Of a stretch of DNA of 6,471 nucleotides, positions 1-6,471 are shown piece by piece. This DNA comes from Verrucomicrobiota bacterium. GTDB lineage: Bacteria > Verrucomicrobiota > Verrucomicrobiia > Limisphaerales > UBA11358. A model generated the notes under the pieces. It had not been told where the DNA came from, did not search any database, and saw nothing but the letters and a program-made list of their open reading frames with translations. The stretch lies in contig JAJPKI010000036.1 of assembly GCA_021323835.1 (NCBI GenBank), positions 1 through 6,471 of the forward strand. Direction: 5' to 3'. The number at the start of each line of letters is the position of its first letter. The stretch's first letter is position 1. The translations under genes and the position numbers were made by a program.

Positions 1-144
1 AACTCCCTGACCGCCGATATTCAACGTGCCTCCGGAAATGTTCATTACCGCGCCGCCGGTGCCGTTGCCGACATTGATGCGGTCGGCAAATGTCAGCGTT
101 CCATTCACAACATTCAGCGTGCTCGTGCCCGTGCCGTTGCCGAT
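1..144 (-). repeat. Two tandem 24-residue coding repeats in the beta-helix region
   Basis: Residues 1319-1342 (bases 73-144) and 1343-1366 (bases 1-72) align without gaps as two units, each starting (I/V)GNGTG and carrying an N-x-x-x-G-T-L core. Nine of 24 residues are identical by my count, and several others are conservative changes. The period fits one or more rungs of a beta-helix. More units probably follow outside the window. Confidence 0.6.
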
Positions 145-762
145 AGCTTGTCGTTGGCCGGTGCCGGTGCCGTCGTTGCCGGTGAGCGTCAACGTCGGCG
201 CACTGTTGGCTGTGCCGAAATTCAACGTGCCGCCGTTGAAAATGTTCAATGCGCCGGAAAAAGAATTTGATACAGATGTTGCGTTGTCGGCAATCGTCCA
301 ATTCGCCGTCGCGCTCGTGAGCAAAATATTTGTGGACGTCGGCGTGGAGAAATTGTTGACGAGTGTGCCCGCGCCGGAAAGCGTCGTGGTGATTCCTGTG
401 CCGGTGTTCGCGGTGTCATTCCAGCCGCCGCCAATAGTTAGTCCGCCCGCGCCGCCTTCGAGCGTGCGCGAAGAGTTGTAATTCATTCCCAAATTAATTG
501 TCTGCTGGCTCGAAGAACTATTCGTGATGTTTGCGCCGAGCGTAATGGAATTTCCATTCAGCGTAAACGCGCCTGCGCCTGCGCTGAAGGCGATGTTCGA
601 ATATAAATTCCCTGCCGGCGTATCGTTCGTGTTGTTGAGCCGCAAATTGCCGCCGAACGCGAGCGAGTTGCTCGCCGCAAGCGATGGATTCCAATTCGCA
701 TTGTCGCTCCAATTATTTCCGCTGGAACTGCCGCCGGTCCACGTGCTCCAGCCGGGCGCCGC
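1..762 (-). other. Autotransporter-type beta-strand-repeat region at the C-terminal side of the lyase
   Basis: Residues 1113-1366 of the lyase open with WSTWTGG then NNWSDNANWN (from 1117), the way autotransporter-associated / PEP-CTERM-type beta-helix regions commonly begin. They continue as short Gly/Asn/Thr/Leu strands such as LSGAGTLVNN, LNIFNGGTLNFG, STLNVVNGTLTF and MNISGGTLNIGG. This pattern matches PATR-type repeats (PF12951-like), which build right-handed beta-helices. The region is still running at the window edge, so its full length and any membrane-anchoring or sorting end are unseen. The role is probably display or adhesion of the enzyme at the surface; that is inference. Confidence 0.7.
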
Positions 763-3700
763 GTTCACGACGTTGACCACAAGCGTCACAACATTTGTCG
801 CCGATTGATTCGGTGAAGTCGCGATAATCGTCAGTGGATAAGTTCCGGCGGGCGTCGAATTGGAAGTTGTCGTGATGTTCAACACGTTCGTGCCTGCGCC
901 CGCGGTTGTCGCCGGAACAAAATTTCCGCTCGCGCCAGTTGGCAATCCGCTAATGCTAAATGTCACCGTGCCGGTTCCGTTCGTCGCGTTGACGACGTTG
1001 GTGAAATTGGCGCTGACGCCTGCGATGACCGTTTGGGACAACGGCGAGGTGGTTAATCCAAACGTTCCGACGACGACATTGAACGTCAGGCTGTTTGTCC
1101 AAATTCCGTCAGTCGTGGAAATAGTGATTGCCGATGTTCCGGTTTGTCCCGCAGCCGGCGTGACGTTGATTGTCCGATTTGTTCCGCTGCCGCCCAACGT
1201 GAGGTTTGCATTCGGCACGAGCGTTTGATTTGCGGAAACCGCTGAAATTTGCAAGTTCGTTGCCGCGGTCGCTCCCAAGTTTCCAAAAGAAAAACCGATT
1301 GGCCCGCTCGAACTGCCCGGCGAAATATTTTGGTCGGCAATTGGCGAGATTTGTCCGGCAAATGCGGTCAACGCGATTTCAAAGGCGTTGCTCGTCGTGA
1401 ACGTCCGTTGCGGCGCGACCTGCTCGCGACTTGAAATGCCGTTGGTGATTTCCAAACAATGGTCGTTAGTAAAGCAAACGTAATAAAGTCCGTTGCTTAA
1501 AACGATTTGGTCAATCTTGAACATTTCCTGGATGTTCGTCGTGCCGCTTGAAAGCGTGCCGTGGATTAGTGAAAGAAATTTATTTTGCAAAGCCGTGCCG
1601 GTTGGCAACGGAGTGGTCGTGGTAAATGCGTCGTAAGCGCCGCCGGTTAATTTTCTCGTCTCGCCTGCAATCCAACCGGAAAAATATGTGTTCGTTGGCG
1701 TGGACAATTCGCGATTCGGATATTTAAAATCGGTCGCGTTAATCGTCCAAACGCGCGGGTCGCTCGTCGGACGGTCAACGTGCAATCCGACGCGACCGTT
1801 CAATGCATATTGTCCATCCGCCGTGCCGACAACCGCTGAACCACCGCTCGCGCCCGCGACCAGCGGATTTCGCAAATTGATAATGTATGTGTCCGTGCGT
1901 CCGTCCTTGAACGTTACTTTCAATCCGCACGATTCAAGGCTGTTGCTCATCGTCAAGCGCGTGACCGATGCGATGTTCGTGACACCAGCGTTGAGCGGCT
2001 CGAACACGCTGACAAATAAATCCGACAGCGGTCCGCTCGTTACGCGATGGCGAACAATCGCTGACGCGCGTGTGAGTCCAAGATTGTTGAAGAAATTCGT
2101 CGGCACCGTGTCGTCGCGCGCGGGCACGGGCGTCCAGCCGAGATAAACGTTGTAAACACTTGGGTCAGCGGTCATCCACAGTTTCGTGTCGCGCGCGGTG
2201 GCGCGATTAGTGTCGGTGTAAAGAATTTGAAAATTTCCCGGCGCGGTGTTGCTGCTGACGCCACGGAAAAATCCGTATTCCGGCGTGTCGCTCGCCAGGC
2301 TCCACGTCTCACTGCCTTCGAGCATCGGATACAAATTATTATTTGTGATGAGCGCGAAGCTGCACTGGCCGGTCTGCGTCCAGCGCACCGAGCCATGAAA
2401 TGTGTAATCATGCGTTGTGCCGCCGGTGACACGAAAAACATCCACGACATACGGCTTGGAAATGTCCACGGTATTGAGCAGCAGCATCCGTTGGAAGCGC
2501 GACGCCTTGCTCGAATACGCGCGGTCGCCGTCAATTTCCGTCAGCGCCAATCCGTTATTGCCCGGCTCGTAAAGCGTTAAATTGCCGTCGCCATAAGTGT
2601 CGGCATCGGGATAAGGCGTCTCATTCGAGCGGTCAACCGTTACGTCGTTCTTTTCCAAAATGTGTTCGCCCCAATTGCGTCCTATCGCGCCGTTGTAATA
2701 GCGCACGTTGCCGAGATATTCGTTGTTAAATGTCCACAACGTGAACGCCGCCGTGTCGCAGCGCATGTGATTATTGTCGCCGGGAAAATTCTGGTTCACC
2801 TGCACCGCCGTGCTGCTCGAAGTGCCCGCGCCCATCGAAACCGAGCCGTAAGCCGGCATCACCCACGAATTGCCGGCGTTGCGCGCAGAAAAATACGTGT
2901 TGAACGGCGTGTCGCCGAACGACGGCAATTGTCCGTTCGGCAACGCCATTTTCCCCCATTGCGCCTGTCCGTATTGCAACGTCGCCGCATAAATGACCGA
3001 GCGATTGCTGATGCCGATGAATTCACTGTTTGTGGCCGGACGTGTAAGAAAATAATTTTTTGTGTTGATGGCCGCGTTGACGTTCGCGTTCAAATAGCCG
3101 ATGGAATAGCCCATGCCCTCCTCCAGTGCACCGTCGCGCCGAACTTTCTGCGTGACCGTCGCACCGAGATACTGGTCCATCCATTCGATATAATCCGGAC
3201 GATTCAACACGCGCGCCACTTCCGGCAACACGTCGTAAGGACCCGATAAATTACTGTCAATCGCCACTTGCACCGGAACGTGATTCACAAAAAAATCGCC
3301 TTCGAAGAAAAAAATGTTCGTCGTGATGTAGTCGCGAACGTCGTAATTCATTTCGATGCTTAAATTCGTCAACGCCGCGCTGTCGTAAATCGCGTCGAAC
3401 GCTTTCAACGGCGTGTCGCTCCATTCGTGCGCCAGACCGTTGTGGTCGCTCGCCAATTGCCGGTCCTGGTCCAAAATGTAATTCGTTCCCGTGCTGATGA
3501 ACGACGCGCTGTTTTTGGCCGTGAGTGTATAAGTCGGATACCAGCGCGCCCAATCGAGCAACTCAATCGCGATGCGCCGCGCGTAATTATCGCGATTCGC
3601 TTGCGCCAAACTGCTGTTCACGTAAGCGCCGGAAAGATTGTCGAAATCGCCATCGCGTTTGCCCAATTGATGAAACGAAATGATGTTGTGAACAAATGTC

Positions 3701-4098
3701 TTGCTGCTCGTGCTGCCCGCGCGAAAATAATACGGCGCAAAATTCGTTTGGCCCGTGAACGTCACGACCGCTTGCGTTTGGATTTGATAATTCGTGGTCG
3801 CGGGAAAAATGGTCCCACTCGGCGTGCTCGTGATGTTGGTCGGATTATTTTGGCTCCACGACCAGCCCGTGTCGCCGGAAACCACTGCGGCGCCGAAACC
3901 ATAATCTTCATTGCGCGGACCATAACGCGGCGTGAAAGAATTTGTGTATTGCGCCTCCGTCCACGTGTTCGTCACCGTGTTGGCCGAGCTGCCGCTGTTG
4001 GATGAAATGGACAAAATCGGATGCGGCAAACTGTCCGCCGCACGCAAATGAACAAGCGAAAGCGTGAATATTGAGACGACGAAAATCTGAGCTTTCAT
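1..4098 (-). CDS. Secreted heparinase II/III-family polysaccharide lyase with Ig-like modules and beta-strand-repeat tail (3' end outside window)
   Basis: Probable exported lyase that cleaves an acidic polysaccharide by beta-elimination; the substrate (heparan-like, alginate-like or other uronate polymer) cannot be told. The 1366 visible codons have no stop. Residues 1-20 are a signal peptide (MKAQ, hydrophobic stretch, cut near LRA-AD). Residues about 130-370 look like the helical toroid, with SDHNGLAHEW, FVNHVPVQ (N272, H273) and DGALEEGMGY (322-331; Y331 a candidate catalytic Tyr). The beta-sandwich part follows: GQLPSFGDTPF (389-399), NNHMRCDTAAFTLW (442-455), EHILEKNDVTVDRS (478-491), YVVDVFRVTGG then HDYTFHG (550-569), and LFVSVFEP (694-701), all typical of heparinase II/III proteins. 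Residues about 916-1007 form an Ig/cadherin-like module (LGGSGTNRTINVTPAAGQTG), about 1008-1112 a second Ig-like module, and 1113-1366 a Gly/Asn/Thr-rich beta-strand-repeat region. The start is the first ATG after an in-frame stop at 4153-4155. A C-terminal sorting signal would lie beyond the left edge. The family call is strong; specificity is unknown. Confidence 0.87.
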   Translation of the reverse strand, partial: MKAQIFVVSIFTLSLVHLRAADSLPHPILSISSNSGSSANTVTNTWTEAQYTNSFTPRYGPRNEDYGFGAAVVSGDTGWSWSQNNPTNITSTPSGTIFPATTNYQIQTQAVVTFTGQTNFAPYYFRAGSTSSKTFVHNIISFHQLGKRDGDFDNLSGAYVNSSLAQANRDNYARRIAIELLDWARWYPTYTLTAKNSASFISTGTNYILDQDRQLASDHNGLAHEWSDTPLKAFDAIYDSAALTNLSIEMNYDVRDYITTNIFFFEGDFFVNHVPVQVAIDSNLSGPYDVLPEVARVLNRPDYIEWMDQYLGATVTQKVRRDGALEEGMGYSIGYLNANVNAAINTKNYFLTRPATNSEFIGISNRSVIYAATLQYGQAQWGKMALPNGQLPSFGDTPFNTYFSARNAGNSWVMPAYGSVSMGAGTSSSTAVQVNQNFPGDNNHMRCDTAAFTLWTFNNEYLGNVRYYNGAIGRNWGEHILEKNDVTVDRSNETPYPDADTYGDGNLTLYEPGNNGLALTEIDGDRAYSSKASRFQRMLLLNTVDISKPYVVDVFRVTGGTTHDYTFHGSVRWTQTGQCSFALITNNNLYPMLEGSETWSLASDTPEYGFFRGVSSNTAPGNFQILYTDTNRATARDTKLWMTADPSVYNVYLGWTPVPARDDTVPTNFFNNLGLTRASAIVRHRVTSGPLSDLFVSVFEPLNAGVTNIASVTRLTMSNSLESCGLKVTFKDGRTDTYIINLRNPLVAGASGGSAVVGTADGQYALNGRVGLHVDRPTSDPRVWTINATDFKYPNRELSTPTNTYFSGWIAGETRKLTGGAYDAFTTTTPLPTGTALQNKFLSLIHGTLSSGTTNIQEMFKIDQIVLSNGLYYVCFTNDHCLEITNGISSREQVAPQRTFTTSNAFEIALTAFAGQISPIADQNISPGSSSGPIGFSFGNLGATAATNLQISAVSANQTLVPNANLTLGGSGTNRTINVTPAAGQTGTSAITISTTDGIWTNSLTFNVVVGTFGLTTSPLSQTVIAGVSANFTNVVNATNGTGTVTFSISGLPTGASGNFVPATTAGAGTNVLNITTTSNSTPAGTYPLTIIATSPNQSATNVVTLVVNVVNAAPGWSTWTGGSSSGNNWSDNANWNPSLAASNSLAFGGNLRLNNTNDTPAGNLYSNIAFSAGAGAFTLNGNSITLGANITNSSSSQQTINLGMNYNSSRTLEGGAGGLTIGGGWNDTANTGTGITTTLSGAGTLVNNFSTPTSTNILLTSATANWTIADNATSVSNSFSGALNIFNGGTLNFGTANSAPTLTLTGNDGTGTGQRQAIGNGTGTSTLNVVNGTLTFADRINVGNGTGGAVMNISGGTLNIGGQGV
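802..1353 (-). other. Two Ig-like modules linking the lyase to the repeat tail
   Basis: Residues about 916-1007 read as one bacterial Ig/cadherin-like unit: ISPIADQNISPG, then SANQTLVPNANLTLGG, then TNRTINVTPAAGQTG, ending in ITISTTDG and LTFNVVV. This type recurs in large secreted proteins of Verrucomicrobiota and Planctomycetota. Residues about 1008-1099 form a second beta-sandwich of the putative-Ig type, with SPLSQTVIAG, VTFSISGLPTGASG, a TPAGTYPLTIIAT block and NVVTLVVNVV at the end. These modules are usually spacers or stalks; no calcium-binding motif is evident. Boundaries are approximate. Confidence 0.65.
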
Positions 4099-4110
4099 TG
4101 ATATTGATTT

Positions 4111-4117
4111 AACCTCT
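4111..4117 (-). promoter_or_regulatory. Weak Shine-Dalgarno-like site for the lyase gene
   Basis: On the minus strand the sequence AGAGGTT occurs with 14 nt between its GG and the ATG at 4098. GAGG matches the anti-Shine-Dalgarno core, but the spacing is longer than the usual 5-10 nt, so it may not be used. Confidence 0.3.
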
Positions 4118-4172
4118 GAAGTTGGCGATAGCAAAAAATCATTGGATGGTATTTAAGACGCAATGCAAAAAA

Positions 4173-4187
4173 ATTTATTCAATAAAT
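4173..4187. repeat. Perfect AT-rich palindrome, possible operator
   Basis: ATTTATT, a single C, then AATAAAT: two perfect 7-bp inverted arms with a one-base centre. It lies near the middle of the divergent intergenic region, 75 bp from the left gene's start codon and 89 bp from the right gene's start. The position suits a dimeric regulator binding between divergent promoters. AT-only arms can arise by chance in such a composition, so this is a candidate only. Confidence 0.4.
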
Positions 4188-4212
4188 CGGCCGCAGAAAA
4201 GCGTAATGACTT

Positions 4213-4242
4213 TTGCCATTGATTGAAATAAACGGTTATGAG
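4213..4242 (+). promoter_or_regulatory. Candidate sigma-70-like promoter for the lamin-tail/CotH gene
   Basis: TTGCCA at 4213-4218 (5 of 6 to TTGACA), an 18-bp spacer, and TATGAG at 4237-4242 (4 of 6 to TATAAT). Transcription would start near 4249, giving a leader of about 28 nt before the ATG at 4277. A competing pair is TTGAAA at 4223-4228 with TTAATT at 4246-4251 (17-bp spacer), but its -10 is poor. No Shine-Dalgarno-like sequence precedes the ATG. Confidence 0.35.
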
Positions 4243-4276
4243 AGCTTAATTAATTCAGACAGCCAACTATTTTGTC

Positions 4277-6471
4277 ATGCGCGCCAGCCGTCACGTTTTC
4301 GTCATCATCGCAACGCTTCTAACATTTTCCGCCGCCGCGCAGGTTCGCATCACGGAATTTATGGCAAGTAATTCCAGCGCGCTCGCGGACCAGGACGGCG
4401 ACTTTTCCGATTGGATTGAAATTCAAAATACATCGGCAACAACTGTGAATTTGCAGGGTTGGTCGCTCACGGACAGTTCCGGCAATTTGAATAAATGGAT
4501 TTTTCCCGCAACGAACATTCCGCCGAACAGTTTCATGATTATTTTTGCGTCCGGCAAAAATCGCGCCGTAGCCGGCCAGGAATTGCACACGAATTTCAAA
4601 TTGAGCGCTGACGGTGAATATCTGGCACTCGTAAGGCCGGACAACTCCATCGCCACGCAATTTTCTCCGCAATTTCCGCCACAAGCTCCCGACATTTCTT
4701 ACGGCACTGGCATGCAAACAATTTGGACGACGCTCGTCGCCAGCAATGCGTCGTTGCGTTACAAAATTCCGGTCAACTCCACCGACGACGTGACATGGAC
4801 ACAAACTAATTTTTCTGACGGCAGCTGGAATTCCGGCGTCAATGGCATCGGCTACGAAACGGGAATCCTTGACCCGCAGGAAACTTCCTTTGCCGCGAAC
4901 GTTCTTGCGACCGCGCCGTATGCGTATTGGCGATTGAATGAAACGAACGGTCCGAACGCCGCGAGCATCGGTTCGGCGGGATTGAATTCGCAAGGCGGTT
5001 ATCTCGGCAACATCGTGCTTGGCCAGTCCGGTCCGCAGCCGCCGCAGCATCCGACGCTCGAACAAAATAATCTCGCACCGGTTTTCAACGGCACGAATTC
5101 TTACGTCAACGGCCCGTATCAATTTTTGAGCCAATTACCGTCGTTCACCGTCGCCGGATGGATTAATTTGTCCGGCACGCAAAAAACCCGCGCGGGACTT
5201 TTCGGCCAAAACAACATCGTCGAGTTTGGTTTCAACAATCCCGGAAATCTCCATTTGTTCACGACGAAAGGCTCGCTCGATTACACGTATCCGTATCCGA
5301 ATGGCGAATGGCATTATGTTGCCGCGGTTGGCGAAAGCAATTATGTGGCGCTATTCGTGGACGGAAAAGGCGTCGTTAGCAAAAATGTTTCCGGCTCAAC
5401 GTTTGGCGACTCGGCGTTTTTCTTCAACATCGGCGGCGGCGGAATTTTTGATGCGACAACGAATTGGTTTCTCGGCCAGATTGATGAAGTCGCCGTGTGG
5501 CGCCGCGCGCTTTCGACGAATGAAATGGCCGGCTTGATTGCGACGAACACCAGCCAGGTCAATTACACCCCGCTCATTGCCACCGATGTGCGAACGCAAA
5601 TGCTGAATTCCAATGCGACGGCTTACATTCGAATTCCATTTAACATTTCCGACCCACTGGCATTTTCGAATTTGAAATTGCTGATGCGTTACGACGACGG
5701 ATTTGTCGCTTACATCAACGGTCACGAAATTTTCCGCACGAATGCGCCCGCAACCCTCGCGTGGAATTCAACAGCGACCGCGCATCACGCAAATGCGGCG
5801 GCAACGAACTGGGAAACATTCGATGTGACCGCCGCGAGAAATTTTCTGCAAGCCGGTGCAAATGTTTTAGCAATTCAGGGATTGAATTACAGCACGAACG
5901 GCTCGCATTTTTTGATTCAGGCACAATTGTTGGCTGAAGGCGAATCGGTCAGCGAAACCGGCTTGCGCTATTTCACGCAGCCGACACCGGGCGCGCCAAA
6001 TGGAAACAGCGCGGCGGATTTAGGTCCAATTTTTTACAGCGCCGGACATTTGCCGAACGTGCCGCAGACAAATGATGCCCTCGTCGTCACGACGCGATTA
6101 GCGCAGGCGTTCAATTCCATTTCCAATGTCTCACTCGTTTATCGCGTGATGTTCGGGCCGGAAATTTCCATGCCGATGAATGATTCCGGCACAAATGGCG
6201 ATGCAGTTGCCGGAAATGGAATTTGGACGGGCACAATTCCCGCGAGCGTTGCTTCCGCCGGACAAATGATTCGCTATTTCGTTACCGCTATGGACATCGT
6301 CGGAAATTTTTCGCGCTGGCCAATTTTCTCGAACACGAACAATTCGGCGCAATATCTCGGCACCGTCGTCGCTGACCCGACCGTTCAAACACTGCTGCCG
6401 GTCGCCTATTTATTTATCCAAAACACAAACGCCGCCGACACACAGCTCGGCGCGCAGGCGTCGCTATTTTA
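4277..6471 (+). CDS. Secreted lamin-tail / LamG / CotH-type multidomain protein (3' end outside window)
   Basis: Probable extracellular or surface protein, 731 visible codons with no stop. Residues 1-21 are a signal peptide (MRASRH, hydrophobic core, AAA-Q cut). Residues about 23-145 are a lamin-tail domain (VRITEFMASNSS, then DWIEIQNTS, LQGWSLTD, SYGTG). Residues about 152-196 are the first part of a jelly-roll domain (LRYKIPVN, W....F.DGSW, NGIGYETG). Residues about 197-429 are an inserted LamG/concanavalin-like domain (AYWRLNE at 216-222, FTVAGWI, WHYVAAV, IDEVAVWRRAL at 402-412). Residues about 430-555 resume the jelly roll (PLIATDV, YIRIPF, LLMRYDDGFVAYINGHEI, NVLAIQGLN). After a TPGAPN turn, residues about 580-685 form an Ig/FN3-like domain (VSLVYRVMFG, MIRYFVTAMDIVGNFSRWP). 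The last residues (LPVAYLFIQN and GAQASLFY) look like the entry to a CotH kinase-like domain, whose catalytic part is off the edge. Start: the only ATG between the in-frame stop at 4247-4249 and the signal peptide. CotH of Bacillus phosphorylates spore-coat proteins; any kinase role here is inference. Confidence 0.85.
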   Translation, partial: MRASRHVFVIIATLLTFSAAAQVRITEFMASNSSALADQDGDFSDWIEIQNTSATTVNLQGWSLTDSSGNLNKWIFPATNIPPNSFMIIFASGKNRAVAGQELHTNFKLSADGEYLALVRPDNSIATQFSPQFPPQAPDISYGTGMQTIWTTLVASNASLRYKIPVNSTDDVTWTQTNFSDGSWNSGVNGIGYETGILDPQETSFAANVLATAPYAYWRLNETNGPNAASIGSAGLNSQGGYLGNIVLGQSGPQPPQHPTLEQNNLAPVFNGTNSYVNGPYQFLSQLPSFTVAGWINLSGTQKTRAGLFGQNNIVEFGFNNPGNLHLFTTKGSLDYTYPYPNGEWHYVAAVGESNYVALFVDGKGVVSKNVSGSTFGDSAFFFNIGGGGIFDATTNWFLGQIDEVAVWRRALSTNEMAGLIATNTSQVNYTPLIATDVRTQMLNSNATAYIRIPFNISDPLAFSNLKLLMRYDDGFVAYINGHEIFRTNAPATLAWNSTATAHHANAAATNWETFDVTAARNFLQAGANVLAIQGLNYSTNGSHFLIQAQLLAEGESVSETGLRYFTQPTPGAPNGNSAADLGPIFYSAGHLPNVPQTNDALVVTTRLAQAFNSISNVSLVYRVMFGPEISMPMNDSGTNGDAVAGNGIWTGTIPASVASAGQMIRYFVTAMDIVGNFSRWPIFSNTNNSAQYLGTVVADPTVQTLLPVAYLFIQNTNAADTQLGAQASLF
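4865..5563 (+). other. LamG domain nested inside a jelly-roll domain
   Basis: About 233 residues (197-429) form a complete LamG-like unit: ANVLATAPYAYWRLNE at the start, FTVAGWINLSG, GLFGQNN, WHYVAAVGES, ALFVDGK, and the closing GQID then EVAVWRRALSTNE. It separates GIGYETG from TPLIATDV, two motifs that I recall lying next to each other in undivided homologues. The flanks therefore belong to one interrupted fold. LamG folds often bind glycans, but no ligand can be inferred here. Confidence 0.7.

Larger units (their letters stand above)
4099..4276. promoter_or_regulatory. Shared divergent intergenic region
   Basis: These 178 bp separate the two divergent start codons and must hold the upstream control of both genes, unless either has a distant promoter. 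The stretch is clearly richer in A and T than the flanking genes. It contains a run of seven A at 4167-4173, a perfect 15-bp palindrome (4173-4187), a TTAATTAA palindrome (4246-4253) and a fair sigma-70-like promoter reading right (4213-4242). I found no convincing -35/-10 pair reading left. No tRNA, riboswitch or small ORF was recognised. Confidence 0.7.

Noticed and set aside
1..762. CRISPR array or non-coding tandem repeats suggested by recurring GTGCCG and GCCGCC words
   Set aside because: The recurrence follows from Gly/Thr/Asn codon repetition in one open frame. There are no constant-length direct repeats with unique spacers.
26..1228. Three hydrophobic plus-strand frames (26-481, 524-808, 860-1228) rich in Val, Pro and Ala that resemble membrane or cell-wall proteins
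   Set aside because: They are exact antisense images of the Gly/Asn/Thr-rich repeat and Ig regions: Asn and Gly codons read as Val and Pro-like codons on the other strand. None has independent support.
1688..2146. A 152-codon plus-strand open frame
   Set aside because: Antisense to the continuous lyase frame, including LFVSVFEP. No domain or ribosome site supports it.
2662..3249. A 195-codon plus-strand open frame opposite the lyase gene
   Set aside because: It is antisense to the best conserved part of the heparinase-like domain (including GQLPSFGDTPF). The product is Arg/His/Ala-rich with no motif, as expected of a shadow.
3427..4005. A 192-codon plus-strand open frame
   Set aside because: Antisense to the N-terminal part of the lyase. 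It has no ribosome site or domain and carries the Arg-rich shadow composition.
4188..4214. Possible terminator hairpin (CGGCCG, then AAAAG and CTTTT arms)
   Set aside because: The AAAAG/CTTTT stem is only five weak pairs, CGGCCG has no loop, and both genes point away from this region, so no terminator is expected.
4319..5134. A 271-codon minus-strand open frame opposite the lamin-tail/LamG gene
   Set aside because: It lies wholly antisense to a frame with clear lamin-tail and LamG motifs. Its product is Arg-rich and low-complexity in style and has no recognisable domain. Rare TTA, CTA and TCA codons in the real gene keep the antisense frame open.

Overview
The window holds two large secreted-protein genes, transcribed away from each other from a shared 178-bp AT-rich intergenic region. 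Both are cut by the window edges. On the minus strand, an open frame of 1366 codons starts at 4098 and runs off the left edge. On the plus strand, an open frame of 731 codons starts at 4277 and runs off the right edge. I read both in frame codon by codon and found no internal stop or frameshift. Together with the intergenic stretch they fill the whole window; no RNA gene, mobile element or CRISPR array is visible.

The left gene encodes an exported polysaccharide lyase of the heparinase II/III type (alpha-helical N-terminal part, then a beta-sandwich part with the family's GDTP, H-x-x-x-D and DVFRV..HDY..HG blocks). It is followed by two immunoglobulin-like modules and a Gly/Asn/Thr-rich beta-strand-repeat tail resembling autotransporter-associated repeats. 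The right gene encodes an exported multi-domain protein: signal peptide, lamin-tail domain, a jelly-roll domain split by an inserted LamG/concanavalin-like domain, an Ig/FN3-like domain, and the first residues of what looks like a CotH kinase-like domain.

The protein style suggests a member of the Verrucomicrobiota, perhaps a soil or freshwater subdivision-3 (Pedosphaera/Limisphaera-like) bacterium. The signs are very long secreted modular proteins rich in Asn/Thr/Ser/Gly, the lamin tail + LamG + CotH layout, and a lyase with a beta-strand-repeat tail. This is inference from family knowledge; no phylogenetic marker lies in the window.

The likely shared theme is the cell surface or the extracellular space. 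One protein cleaves an acidic (uronate-containing) polysaccharide. The other carries glycan-binding-like folds and a possible secreted-protein kinase/spore-coat-type domain. Co-regulation from the common intergenic region is plausible but not shown. Many long open frames antisense to these genes exist and are rejected as codon-bias shadows.
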